From Trichlorobacter thiogenes (GTDB lineage Bacteria > Desulfobacterota > Desulfuromonadia > Geobacterales > Pseudopelobacteraceae), in contig NZ_FUWR01000009.1 in NCBI RefSeq assembly GCF_900167465.1, positions 85,899 to 149,898 of the forward strand: a stretch of DNA of 64,000 bases, read 5' to 3'. The position numbers and the translations under genes were made by a program. Shown here piece by piece: positions 39,723 through 49,135 of the stretch (its first letter is position 1; each line of letters begins with the position of its first letter). A model generated the notes under the pieces. It was not told where the DNA came from and did no database searches. It saw only the letters and a list, made by a program, of their open reading frames with translations.

Positions 39723-42700
39723 ATGAAACGTAGATACGGCAGTTTATATGCAATGGTAGCGCTGGCCATTGCGCTGCTGGTGGGGATGGCAGGCATGGGA
39801 TACGCCACGCCGGCCTATGTGCCCCCTGGCAAAGATCCAGCGAATTATCCGGGGGCAGCTGCTACGCCTTTCTTTGACAACGGTTATCTGGTCCCGGACC
39901 TCTTTGGCAGCACGCCAAACTGGAACCTGAGCCCGTCACTGACCAAGTTTGTGAATGAACTGGCCCCGCTGGGATGTTCGACAACCAATAACATTGGTCA
40001 GTGTCTGCCGGTAGCGGTACCGGATATTGTGACCTATCCCGGTTCAGACTATTACGAGATAGAGTTGAACCAGTACACGGAGAAGTTGCACACTGAGCTG
40101 GGTCCAACCACCCTGCGCGGGTATCGCCAGACCAACAACGGCACCGCCGGCGGTTGTACTGATCCGTCGCTTAATCAGGCCAATCCCTGCACGTCGTCAA
40201 ACAACACGGTTGCCCCACCCGCAGCCTTCCATTTTCTGGGTCCGATCATTGTTGCCCAGAAAGACCGTCCGGTACGGGTCAAGCTGACCAATAATCTGCC
40301 CGGCGGCACCGCTGGGAACCTGTTTGTGCCGGTTGATACGACTATCATGGGTTCCGGGCGAGGCCCACTTAAGGCAGATGGCACCGCCTGTTCCTTTGTT
40401 GATGTCCCCGGTGTCACCACCCCCTTTAAGGAAAACGGCCCTGACTGCGCCAGTTATCCCCAGAACCGCGCTGAAATCCACCTGCATGGCGGTTTAAGCC
40501 CCTGGATCAGTGATGGTACCCCTCACCAGTGGATTACCCCTGCTGCTGAAGTTACCCCCTTCAAACGAGGCGCAAGTACTCAGAACGTGCCGGATATGCC
40601 TGATCCTGGCGACGGTGCGGTGACCTACTATTACACCAACCAGCAGAGCGCCCGGTTGCTGTTCTACCATGACCACGCCGTTGGTCTGACCCGGCTGAAC
40701 GTCTACGCTGGTGAGGTGGCTGGTTATCTGATCCGTGATGCCGTTGAACAGGATCTGGTGACCCGGGGCATCATCCCGGCGGATGAAATTCCATTGATCG
40801 TCATGGATAAAAACTTTGTTGATCCTGCTACTATTGGCCAACTGGATCCCACCTGGGCCTGGGGAACAGGCGCAGACAACGGCAATGGCACCAGGGCACC
40901 GGTCAGTGGCGACCTCTGGTGGCCCCATGTCTACATGCCTGCGGAAAACCCTGCGGATGTCACCGGTGTTAACCCGATGGGGCGCTGGGTCTATGGACTC
41001 TGGTTCTGGCCCCCCACAACCGGCATACCGTATCAGCTGACGAGCAATCCGTACTACGATCCAGCCTGTGAGGCTGGCCCGACTGCCCCCGGTTGTGTGA
41101 CGGAGCATGCCTTTGAACCACCCAATATGCCCAAGACCCCCAATCCTTCCTGGGTGGCAGAGGCATTCATGGATACCATGCTGGTCAACGGTACTGCCTA
41201 TCCCACCTTGACGGTCGATCCCAAGGCCTATCGTTTCAGAATCCTGAACGGAGCCCATGACCGTTTCCTTAACCTGCAGCTGTATGAGGCAACCACGACA
41301 ATCAAGCAGTGCAGTATTACAAATGGCGGCAGCGGCTTTGCCGTGGGTGACCTGATCACCTTCCAGGGTGGCCACCGTGCAATCGACAGCACCCATAAGT
41401 ACCCCCAGGATGCCGAGGCGTCGGTTGTTGCAGTCGATGGCAGCGGCGCTATCACTGAAATCAGAATGGACAACTATGGTTCACACTACCAGGCAACACC
41501 ACCAAGTATACTGACTGATGGTGCCGGTGTGGGCGCTGCCTTTACCTGTACCCTGCAGTCAGACACTGAAGTGGCCATGGCACCGGCAATTAACTATCCT
41601 GAATATGCACCGCTTAATAAACCGTACTCCCCCAATGACAGTCGCGATGGTGGTGTGCCAGACCCAACCACAAAAGGACCCAGCTGGATTCAGATCGGGA
41701 ATGAAAGTGGTTTTCTGCCTAAACCGGCAGTATTGCCAAACTACCCGGTTACGTTTTTGCTGGACCCTACCCAGTTTAACGTAGGCAACGTAGTGGACGG
41801 AACCCTGCGGATGGGGCCGGCAGAGCGTGCAGATGTTATCATTGATTTCTGTCAGTATGCCGGTAAGACCCTGATTCTGTATAACGATGCTCCGGCCGCC
41901 TATCCAGCTGCAGTATCAAATAATGATTATTACACCGGTTCCCCTGATCTTAGGGACGCTGGTGGACATGCCGGTGTTGTGCCGGGCATGAGCCCCAACA
42001 CCCGCACTGTAATGCAGATTAAGGTGAATGCAGGATCGTGCAGTTCTTCTTTTGATCTTGCTACACTGCAGAATGAGTTTACCTCAACTGCCGCTGGTGG
42101 CAGCGTGTTTGCTAAATCCCAGGAACCGCTTATTGTTGGGCAATCCTACTATAATGATGTCTACGGGGTTACCTTCCCCGGGGCACCTCCCACTTGGGGG
42201 CTTTCAGAAATAGGTGACAACTATCTCAGCTATTTTGACACGACAACCATTGCGAACGGGACAGGTGTGCCAGCTGTAACACCGATGCAGCCCAAGGCGA
42301 TTCATGATGAAATGGGTGCCGTCTATGATGAATACGGTCGGATGAGTGCCCGCCTGGGGATAGAGGTGCCGCTGTCCAACAACCTGAACCAGACCTTTGT
42401 TATGCAGGGGTATATTGATCCTCCGACTGAGGTTGTTGATGATGGTCAGGTGCAGATCTGGAAAATCACCCATAACGGTGTGGACACGCACCCGATGCAC
42501 TTCCACCTCTTTGATGTGCAGGTTATTAACCGGGTTGGCTGGGATGGTTTCAAACGTCTGCCTGATGACAACGAGCGGGGCTGGAAAGAAACCCTGCGGG
42601 TAAGTCCGTTGGAGGACACCATTGTTGCCCTGCGGCCACGTGCGCCCAAGACCCCCTTTGGTCTGCCCAACAGTATTCGTAAGCTGGCTCCGGCATTGCC

Positions 42701-44315
42701 CGATGGTACCACCCAGGGCTTCACCAACCTGCAGACCAGCGGACCACAAACCGGCCAGTCCAAGAATCCGTTGGATACCAACGTGGCTTACAACTTTGGT
42801 GACGAATATGTCTGGCATTGTCATATCCTTTCCCACGAAGAACAGGATATGATGCGTCCGATTCGATTCAATACCACCAAAACCACGCCGGACGCCCCCA
42901 GCGGGTTAAGCGGCAATAACGCCGCCGGCACCATAACGCTAAACTGGGTAGATCCGACACCGCTCAGTGCCTACAGCCCCACGGCTGCCAGCAACCCAAA
43001 AAATGAGATCGGGTTTGAAGTAGAGCGCTGTGCCGGAAGCAACTGCACCAACTTTGCACCGGTTGGCACAGCTCTGGCTAATGCAACCACCTATCAGGAC
43101 ATGGCAACCAGTGACAGCTCCACCTATCGCTATCGGGTAATGGCGTATAATGCTGCTGGCACTTCTGCAGCCTCTAATATCGCTTCAGTTTCCATTGCAG
43201 CTGTCAACGGAGTCTGCGGCAGTGCCAATGGTCAGAACCTTTCTGCAGTACCGACTACCGGCCTTTGCACCACCGGTGCAGCATCCGCTGTAGTCAACAC
43301 CAACGGCAGCCTTAGTTGGACCTGTGCCGGTATTAACGGCGGCAGCTCATCTGGAACCTGTACCGCAAGCATTCCAACCTATGTCGTTAGTTTTGCAGCA
43401 ACAGCCGGTGGCACCGTACAGGGGACGACCCCCCAGACTGTTACCTATAACTTAAGTGCAACTACGGTGACGGCAGTACCTGACCCCGGTTATCAGTTTG
43501 TTAACTGGACAATCGGTGGCATACCGGCAGGCACGAACCCTGTCCTGACCGTAACCAACGTCTTGTCAACCCTGGCCTACACCGCAAACTTTGCCCCGCT
43601 GTCAGGAGGCTATGTCTTGATTTTCAAATCGGGCCTGGGTGGAACCGTCAGCGGCACTACGCCACAGCAGGTACAGGCAACCGCAACAGCAACCACCGTA
43701 ACGGCAGTTGCCAACAGTGGTGTCAGCTTCCTTAACTGGACTGATGATTTAGGCAACATAGTCAGCACATTACCGGACCTGACCATTGTGAATCCGGTTG
43801 CAGCCCGCACCTATACGGCCAACTTCGGCTTCCTTGTTTCGCTGGGTAACTGCATTAGCGGTCCTGCTCAGGTTGTGGCAGGTTCCATACCGCCGCCAAC
43901 CTACACCTTCGGGGCTGCAGGATTTGACCTGGTGGCTGCATACCTGAACGGTAACCTGATTACCACGACAGCTGGCAGTTACAGCTTCCCGGCCGGTTTG
44001 AACAGTGACCAGGTCCTGACTGCAACCTACACACTTAACCCGGTGGGTACCGCTGCACCAATTCACTTAATCAACGGTGCCAGCACCATCAACCAGACCG
44101 TGCTGCAGACCGCGTATGGCAACGCTGCAACAGGCAACACCCTGCAGATGAAAGCGGTTACATTGGGTGGTCTGACTGCCAACAGAAATATTACGCTAAC
44201 CCTGAAGGGCGGTTACAATAATGCCTACAATGCCAACTGTGGTTACAGTACACTGCAGGGTGGGCTGACCGTGCGGCAGGGTAAAATAGTAGCTGATAAC
44301 ATTATCATCAAATAG
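39723..44315 (+). CDS. Giant secreted multicopper oxidase, OmpB-like, with shared C-terminal module
   Basis: A 1530-residue exported oxidase. All four copper-ligand motifs of the family are present: HLHG (about 251), HDH (about 315), HPMHFH (about 922) and HCHILSHEEQDM (about 1030). A ~60-residue insertion (GGSGFAVGDLITFQGGHRA) interrupts the middle cupredoxin. After the enzyme come an FnIII domain (about 1055-1160), an InlB-B-like pair (GGTVQGTTPQTV, GGTVSGTTPQQV) and a related third segment, then the shared C-terminal module ending KIVADNIIIK. G. sulfurreducens OmpB is a comparable large oxidase, reported as needing a type II system for export. RBS AAGGAGG. Substrate (metal ion or phenolic) cannot be read from the sequence. 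Confidence 0.93.
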   Translation: MKRRYGSLYAMVALAIALLVGMAGMGYATPAYVPPGKDPANYPGAAATPFFDNGYLVPDLFGSTPNWNLSPSLTKFVNELAPLGCSTTNNIGQCLPVAVPDIVTYPGSDYYEIELNQYTEKLHTELGPTTLRGYRQTNNGTAGGCTDPSLNQANPCTSSNNTVAPPAAFHFLGPIIVAQKDRPVRVKLTNNLPGGTAGNLFVPVDTTIMGSGRGPLKADGTACSFVDVPGVTTPFKENGPDCASYPQNRAEIHLHGGLSPWISDGTPHQWITPAAEVTPFKRGASTQNVPDMPDPGDGAVTYYYTNQQSARLLFYHDHAVGLTRLNVYAGEVAGYLIRDAVEQDLVTRGIIPADEIPLIVMDKNFVDPATIGQLDPTWAWGTGADNGNGTRAPVSGDLWWPHVYMPAENPADVTGVNPMGRWVYGLWFWPPTTGIPYQLTSNPYYDPACEAGPTAPGCVTEHAFEPPNMPKTPNPSWVAEAFMDTMLVNGTAYPTLTVDPKAYRFRILNGAHDRFLNLQLYEATTTIKQCSITNGGSGFAVGDLITFQGGHRAIDSTHKYPQDAEASVVAVDGSGAITEIRMDNYGSHYQATPPSILTDGAGVGAAFTCTLQSDTEVAMAPAINYPEYAPLNKPYSPNDSRDGGVPDPTTKGPSWIQIGNESGFLPKPAVLPNYPVTFLLDPTQFNVGNVVDGTLRMGPAERADVIIDFCQYAGKTLILYNDAPAAYPAAVSNNDYYTGSPDLRDAGGHAGVVPGMSPNTRTVMQIKVNAGSCSSSFDLATLQNEFTSTAAGGSVFAKSQEPLIVGQSYYNDVYGVTFPGAPPTWGLSEIGDNYLSYFDTTTIANGTGVPAVTPMQPKAIHDEMGAVYDEYGRMSARLGIEVPLSNNLNQTFVMQGYIDPPTEVVDDGQVQIWKITHNGVDTHPMHFHLFDVQVINRVGWDGFKRLPDDNERGWKETLRVSPLEDTIVALRPRAPKTPFGLPNSIRKLAPALPDGTTQGFTNLQTSGPQTGQSKNPLDTNVAYNFGDEYVWHCHILSHEEQDMMRPIRFNTTKTTPDAPSGLSGNNAAGTITLNWVDPTPLSAYSPTAASNPKNEIGFEVERCAGSNCTNFAPVGTALANATTYQDMATSDSSTYRYRVMAYNAAGTSAASNIASVSIAAVNGVCGSANGQNLSAVPTTGLCTTGAASAVVNTNGSLSWTCAGINGGSSSGTCTASIPTYVVSFAATAGGTVQGTTPQTVTYNLSATTVTAVPDPGYQFVNWTIGGIPAGTNPVLTVTNVLSTLAYTANFAPLSGGYVLIFKSGLGGTVSGTTPQQVQATATATTVTAVANSGVSFLNWTDDLGNIVSTLPDLTIVNPVAARTYTANFGFLVSLGNCISGPAQVVAGSIPPPTYTFGAAGFDLVAAYLNGNLITTTAGSYSFPAGLNSDQVLTATYTLNPVGTAAPIHLINGASTINQTVLQTAYGNAATGNTLQMKAVTLGGLTANRNITLTLKGGYNNAYNANCGYSTLQGGLTVRQGKIVADNIIIK

Positions 44316-44321
44316 GAACTG

Positions 44322-44356
44322 CCCCGGCAGGGTCGCCTGAAAGGACCCTGCCGGGG
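44322..44356 (+). terminator. Strong GC hairpin after the oxidase gene
   Basis: CCCCGGCAGGGTC (44322-44334) pairs perfectly with GACCCTGCCGGGG (44344-44356) with a 9-base loop. It is followed by GAAAAATAC rather than T, so termination may be atypical. Confidence 0.55.
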
Positions 44357-44471
44357 GAAAAATACTAACTAATGTAAGAGTTGTAAGGTAATTGTAAGGT
44401 CTTTTGATGTAAATGGCTTAACAGCAGCAGGTACTAAAGCGGGGTGATGGAAAAATATTAGACGGCAGGGC

Positions 44472-44499
44472 TTGACATTTTCCGTGTACGCGGTATAAA
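44472..44499 (+). promoter_or_regulatory. Strong sigma-70 promoter
   Basis: TTGACA (44472-44477), 16 bases, TATAAA (44494-44499). It precedes the fiber-like gene at 44575 by about 75 bases. Confidence 0.7.
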
Positions 44500-44574
44500 A
44501 ATTCAATCTTACAAGATATGGTTTTTAAGTGGCTAAAATAGCAGGCTTACTCACATGAGAGAGGAGAAGTAACA

Positions 44575-45222
44575 ATGAAAAAGACAAGATCAATGGTAAT
44601 GGGTGCAGCAGTACTGGCAGCCTTGGCGCTGCCGATGGTGGCAGGGGCAGCGAATAAGTTGGTGGTAAACGGTACGGATGGTACAACACCGAAGATGGTT
44701 GTGACGGATACGGGATATGTTGGGGTGGGGACTAGTGCTCCTGGCTCTAGTATTACTGTGACAGGCGCTGTTGCCCGTGATGCACAGTTGTATATGCAGC
44801 AAAATAGTCCTACTGCTCTGGCTCTTGGAGCTTCAGGTGCAGGTCTATTGCTGCATTATAATCAAAATAGTGGTCTTCCACCTGCAGGTACACGGTTAGG
44901 ATATATCCTGTTTGGAGGTATGGATGGAGCTACACAGAAGAACCCTGCTGGTATAGTTGGTTATTCTGAAGGGACATGGGCCTCCGGTGGTGTAACGGGT
45001 GCTGGATTCTATTTTGCAACAACTGCAGCAGACTCAACTTCGAGATTAGAGCGTCTTAGAATTGCTGGCGATGGTCGCATTCGTTTGTCTAATCAGCCTG
45101 CAGCTCCTGCCAATAACGCAACTTGTACCGCTGGAGACCTCGTTCTTGATGCTGCGAACGCCTATCTTTATTTGTGTACTGCTACAAACACTTGGAAAAG
45201 AATGAGCTTTACTGCTTATTAA
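44575..45222 (+). CDS. Exported tail-fiber-like surface protein
   Basis: A 215-residue protein with a signal peptide (MKKTRSM to MVAGAAN) and an RBS of GAGAGGAG. The mature part starts with LVVNGTDGTTPKMVVTDTG and VGVGTSAPGSS, the style of phage tail-fiber and S74-associated repeats. The C-terminus has CTAGDLVLDAANAYLYLC with NTWKR, a small domain seen in similar surface proteins. No catalytic site. A strong own promoter and own terminator indicate a single, highly expressed gene. Confidence 0.75.
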   Translation: MKKTRSMVMGAAVLAALALPMVAGAANKLVVNGTDGTTPKMVVTDTGYVGVGTSAPGSSITVTGAVARDAQLYMQQNSPTALALGASGAGLLLHYNQNSGLPPAGTRLGYILFGGMDGATQKNPAGIVGYSEGTWASGGVTGAGFYFATTAADSTSRLERLRIAGDGRIRLSNQPAAPANNATCTAGDLVLDAANAYLYLCTATNTWKRMSFTAY

Positions 45223-45252
45223 GCTTGTGAAGATATTTTAAAGTGCTTGAAA

Positions 45253-45288
45253 TTAAGGCGACTGCAATACAAATTGTAGTCGCCTTAA
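45253..45288 (+). terminator. Intrinsic terminator after the fiber-like gene
   Basis: TTAAGGCGACTGCAAT (45253-45268) pairs with ATTGTAGTCGCCTTAA (45273-45288), one G-U, 4-base loop, followed by an AT-rich tail with TTTT. Confidence 0.78.
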
Positions 45289-45313
45289 TATATTTTGCGA
45301 GGTGTTTAACAGG

Positions 45314-46018
45314 ATGGAGAATAAAAACTGTGGTATAATCTACGTTGCAACGGGGCAGAAATATATTGATGAAGCTCTTTTTTCAGCGCATTCAGCTAAA
45401 TCAGTTATGCCAGATATTGGCATAACTCTTTACAGTGATAAAGTACCACTGGACGTTGATTTAAGTTGTTTTGATAACATTTGTTTGCTTAATGATCCTA
45501 GCTATTCCTATATAGATAAAATAAAACCGTTGCTACAGTCACCTTATGAAAATACTATTTTTTTAGATACTGATACATATTTAATAGATAGCGTGTATGA
45601 AATATTTGAATTGTTATCTAAATATAATTTAGCTTATGCTCATTCGCCCGTTCGAGTAAGCCCTTGGGTTGTTGATTTGGGTATTCCCGCATGTTTTCCT
45701 GAAGCTAATACAGGAGTAATAGCTTTTAAAAAATGTAATGATATAAATATATTGTTTGAGTCATGGCTTGGCATATACAAAGAACAACTATCTATGGTCA
45801 GTCCTCCAAATCATGATCAACCATCATTTAGGTTAGCACTTTATCAATCCAATATACTCCATACTGTTTTGCCACCCGAGTACAATTTACGAACCATAGT
45901 TCCTTGTTCAAAAGGCAAGGCAAAAGTAAAAATTCTACATGGACGTCAACCAAGTTTAGGAAGGGCGATTTTAGAAGTAAATAATTGTGATGCTATATCT
46001 ATTTTTGACTTTAGATGA
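45314..46018 (+). CDS. Glycosyltransferase-like protein (GT8-type DXD)
   Basis: A protein of 234 residues. I choose the ATG at 45314, since GAGGTG lies nine bases before it, rather than the GTG at 45302. The Rossmann-like start GIIYVATGQKYIDEAL and the FLDTDTYLID site (DXD, nucleotide-sugar and metal binding) fit a retaining GT-A enzyme. It is the first gene of the AT-rich polysaccharide locus, which has a clearly lower GC content than the DNA before 45.2 kb. Confidence 0.75.
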   Translation: MENKNCGIIYVATGQKYIDEALFSAHSAKSVMPDIGITLYSDKVPLDVDLSCFDNICLLNDPSYSYIDKIKPLLQSPYENTIFLDTDTYLIDSVYEIFELLSKYNLAYAHSPVRVSPWVVDLGIPACFPEANTGVIAFKKCNDINILFESWLGIYKEQLSMVSPPNHDQPSFRLALYQSNILHTVLPPEYNLRTIVPCSKGKAKVKILHGRQPSLGRAILEVNNCDAISIFDFR

Positions 46019-46051
46019 TATTTTAAAAGAATTAAGGATAATAATTGAATT

Positions 46052-48304
46052 ATGTTTAAGAGACAATACTCTGAGATTGATTCTGCAAATAGTCTTAATG
46101 AGTTGATTAGTCATGATGGTGTTTTTTTTGTAATTTGTATTTATAAAACGATATTGGGAAGAATACCTGATTACGATGGTTTAGTATTTTATCTTAATAG
46201 ATTACAGCAAGGTGTAGAAAAAATCGAAATAATCCGTCAAGTGTATTTTAGTAAAGAGGCTCGTAGCCGTTCGGCCTCTCTGCCAGGTCTGACTACAGCT
46301 ATAGTTAAACGCCGCCTATCTCGTTTTTTGCCTTTTATTTTTCCATTCCGCAAAGAATATTCTGAAAATTTTGAAAAATTATCAGAAAATAAGTCATGGA
46401 AAGCTGTTGTTCTTAATTTTACAGGCGATAGAGCTAACTGGGGCTGCCAAGCAACAAGCTGGGAACTGATAAAATATATATACGAAGTCTTTGGGTCTCA
46501 AGTGGCTATGCCCTTGGAGGTTGTTCCCCTTTTTCCAAGAGGGCAGATTGATTTTGAGCTTAACCAAAAATATGGCGTTGCAGTTGAATCAGTGCTTGCA
46601 AAACTTCAGCCAACTGATGATGAAATTAGGTTGCTTTTAGATGTGGCAGATCAACGCTATGCTCATTACTTAGATAAAATTATAAATTCAGATGTTGTGT
46701 TTTTTCAAGCTGAAGGCACACTTACTGGCAGTGATATGGTGCATGGCTGGCGTCTATTATTGTTGCCCTACATCGCTAAAAAAATATTTGGTAAAATAGT
46801 TATTTCATTAAATCAGACTTTTTTTTGGAAAAATACGGTTGTTGACGATTTTGTCTTAAATGTGTTCCGAAGCTTTGACTTAGTGGCCGTTAGAGAAGTA
46901 GCTTCTCTTGCCTATCTCCGTTCTATTGGTTTTTCTAATGCTTATCTGATTCCTGATGCCGCTTTTTTAACACGTGCAGTTTTAGCGGGTGACGGGCTTC
47001 CATCTTTGGATACTAATAAGCGCTACTTTGGCGTAACTGGATCGGCAGCGCTTCAATATTTCTCAATTGATACGATGCTTGAGATAGTTGAGAATGTTAA
47101 AAAGCGTTTCGGCTTGACACCATTATTTATCTGCTCTGCAGGTATGGATCTTGATTTAGCAAGACAAGCTCAAACACGGTGGGGAGAGAATGTAATAACT
47201 GTTGTTCCTAATGTCAGTTATCGCGCAGTTGCAGCAATTATACAGAAATGTGATTTTTTGCTTGGTGGCCGCTATCATATGGCAATCTTAGCTGCAACGG
47301 TTCGGACTCCGATTGTACTTTTACCCTCAAATACTCATAAAAACGAGGGTTTGTTGGCTTTGCTTAATTATCCACTGCTAGTCAGGCATATTGATGATTA
47401 TGCTGGAATTATAGAGGACGTTGAGACTGTATTGAAATCGCCTGAGGTGTTTAAGGCGTTACTAGACGATGGTGTGAGAAACATCTTTAAATGGTTGGAG
47501 GCAGGTAAAGAACTTTTAAGGGATACGCTTAAACTTTCAAATGTATCTGAAAGTAGCTGCACAGAACTGCAGTTTAACAAATATATTTACTCAATGATCG
47601 TTGATGCTTACTCGTTTAATTATTACAAAAAAATAATTTCAAAACAGGCAGAAGGGTATAGCTATCCCGATACTCAAGACACCATTTTCCCTCCTTCTCC
47701 CCCGCTCTTCAGTATCATTTTTCCTCTCATTGTAAATCTCCGCAGAGGTGTAGAGGCGGAAGCCAGTATGATTTTATTTCGTCAAGCTGTAGAAGTATAT
47801 ATTGAGGAAGTTTGTAAGCAATTTGATACTCGCTGGCTTGTATCAATATGTGACACATTTGCTGAGTTTGGAGAGCCTGTCGAACGTCGAAATGCGTTTA
47901 TGGTTTCAATGCTTGCAATTTTTGAGAAAGTTTCACAGACGTACGCCTATTGGAGACTTGGTTATCCTCAATCTCTTGCCCCAGCAACCCCGCTTGAACA
48001 TAGAAAAATACCACTATGGGACGGAATGGATAGCTTTCACTTGGTTCATGGCGATGTAACCATTAATATGTTCAGACGATTGGAAAACTTGCTGTCAGAA
48101 ACACCAAGCATAGAAAAAATATATAGGCGGGTTAGGGACGGAATAAAAGACGGAGAAACTATTCTTGGTGTTTTAAACAAACAACATAAACATGTTTTTG
48201 AAACGGATTATTCTTGGGTTCTTGGTGACGATTATTTAACGCTGCGGGAGTCAGGCGAAATCCCTTTGATCAAATACCAACATTTTATTGAAAATTCTAA
48301 GTAG
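46052..48304 (+). CDS. DUF4214 domain fused to a polysaccharide pyruvyltransferase-like enzyme
   Basis: A 750-residue protein. Residues ~20-75 form a DUF4214 domain (IYKTILGRIPDYDGLVFYLN, then VYFSKEAR). Residues ~110-440 resemble polysaccharide pyruvyl transferases (NFTGDRANWGCQATSWELIK, later DFLLGGRYHMAILAA), which add pyruvate ketals to surface glycans. The last ~250 residues are a region I do not recognise. The same DUF4214 domain occurs twice at the N-terminus of the large glycosyltransferase at 56702. Confidence 0.78.
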   Translation: MFKRQYSEIDSANSLNELISHDGVFFVICIYKTILGRIPDYDGLVFYLNRLQQGVEKIEIIRQVYFSKEARSRSASLPGLTTAIVKRRLSRFLPFIFPFRKEYSENFEKLSENKSWKAVVLNFTGDRANWGCQATSWELIKYIYEVFGSQVAMPLEVVPLFPRGQIDFELNQKYGVAVESVLAKLQPTDDEIRLLLDVADQRYAHYLDKIINSDVVFFQAEGTLTGSDMVHGWRLLLLPYIAKKIFGKIVISLNQTFFWKNTVVDDFVLNVFRSFDLVAVREVASLAYLRSIGFSNAYLIPDAAFLTRAVLAGDGLPSLDTNKRYFGVTGSAALQYFSIDTMLEIVENVKKRFGLTPLFICSAGMDLDLARQAQTRWGENVITVVPNVSYRAVAAIIQKCDFLLGGRYHMAILAATVRTPIVLLPSNTHKNEGLLALLNYPLLVRHIDDYAGIIEDVETVLKSPEVFKALLDDGVRNIFKWLEAGKELLRDTLKLSNVSESSCTELQFNKYIYSMIVDAYSFNYYKKIISKQAEGYSYPDTQDTIFPPSPPLFSIIFPLIVNLRRGVEAEASMILFRQAVEVYIEEVCKQFDTRWLVSICDTFAEFGEPVERRNAFMVSMLAIFEKVSQTYAYWRLGYPQSLAPATPLEHRKIPLWDGMDSFHLVHGDVTINMFRRLENLLSETPSIEKIYRRVRDGIKDGETILGVLNKQHKHVFETDYSWVLGDDYLTLRESGEIPLIKYQHFIENSK

Positions 48305-48342
48305 GTTGAAAGGATAATTTGGTTAAAATTACGGGAAAAATA

Positions 48343-48364
48343 GGGGGACACCATACCTATTTAT
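48343..48364. repeat. GGGGGACACCATACC-type repeat, left of the MazEF pair
   Basis: The core GGGGGACACCATACCTATTT recurs imperfectly at 49099-49126 (GGGGGCGTCAACACCATACCTG), so the two copies flank the MazEF pair. From memory such sequences are common beside REP-associated transposases, but no transposase is present here. Confidence 0.5.
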
Positions 48365-48424
48365 CTTGGCATGGTAAGGAAAAAATGAGGGATACCATTT
48401 ATTCGTGACACATATCGTTCTTTC

Positions 48425-48452
48425 TTGTTTTGTTCTCTTGAAATGTTATACT
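48425..48452 (+). promoter_or_regulatory. Sigma-70 promoter of the MazEF-type operon
   Basis: TTGTTT (48425-48430), 16 bases, TATACT (48447-48452), 28 bases before the antitoxin ATG. Confidence 0.5.
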
Positions 48453-48479
48453 AATATTTAATTTATTGTGGAGTGTGAG

Positions 48480-48743
48480 ATGGCAACGGTTGCTTTGCGG
48501 GCGCTTGGCGGATCTGTCGTGATGGCTTTACCTAAACAGATTCTGAATATGCTGCACCTCTGTGCAGGCAGCCAGGTGGAAGTTAGTGTTGAGGGAGGCA
48601 GGTTGGTTGTCGAGCCAAAGACAAGACCTCAATACAAGCTTTCTGAGCTTTTGGCTCAGTGTACTGAGCAAAATATGGTAATCTCTGCTGAAGATCAGGT
48701 GTGGATTGACTCAAAACCGGTCGGTAAAGAGGTGCCATTATGA
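48480..48743 (+). CDS. mazE: MazE/AbrB-type antitoxin
   Basis: An 87-residue protein with the swapped-hairpin AbrB/MazE DNA-binding domain (LRALGGSVVMALPKQIL, then GSQVEVSVEGGRLVVEP) and a toxin-binding tail. The ATG at 48480 has GGAG upstream. It should neutralise the toxin encoded by the overlapping next gene and repress the promoter at 48425-48452. Confidence 0.88.
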   Translation: MATVALRALGGSVVMALPKQILNMLHLCAGSQVEVSVEGGRLVVEPKTRPQYKLSELLAQCTEQNMVISAEDQVWIDSKPVGKEVPL

Positions 48744-49084
48744 AGCGGGGCATCCCTGACAGGGGAGATATTCTGCATCTTGATCTTGATCCAACGTTGG
48801 GTAGAGAACAGCAAGGGCAACGTTTTGCGCTTGTTCTTACCGTCGCTGAATTTAATCGCTTTGGTTTGGCACTTGTTGCACCGATTACCCAGGGTGGGCA
48901 GTTTGCACGCGAAAATGGTTTTACCGTTTCAATGACCGGTGGAGGCGGAAAGACTCAAGGCGTTGTTCTCTGTAATCAAATCCGTATGTTGGATTTTAAA
49001 CAACGTAGGGGTAAGGTTATTGAGGCAGCACCTGAGATGATTGTTGAAGACGCTCTGGCGAGGGTCAGGGCACTTTTGGATTAA
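48740..49084 (+). CDS. mazF: MazF/PemK-type mRNA interferase toxin
   Basis: A 114-residue toxin whose ATG overlaps the antitoxin stop (ATGA). It has the family's PDRGDILHLDLDPTLGREQQG start, VAPITQGG and the NQIRMLDFKQR segment. MazF enzymes cut mRNA at short sequences. The pair stands alone inside the polysaccharide locus. Confidence 0.92.
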   Translation: MKRGIPDRGDILHLDLDPTLGREQQGQRFALVLTVAEFNRFGLALVAPITQGGQFARENGFTVSMTGGGGKTQGVVLCNQIRMLDFKQRRGKVIEAAPEMIVEDALARVRALLD

Positions 49085-49135
49085 AATGTATAAATAGCGG
49101 GGGCGTCAACACCATACCTGTTTGTTACTGATACG

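Noticed and set aside
40494..42836. Minus-strand frames of 300 and 210 codons inside the oxidase
   Set aside because: The plus strand has all four copper motifs in a continuous frame. The antisense frames have no domain or start signal.
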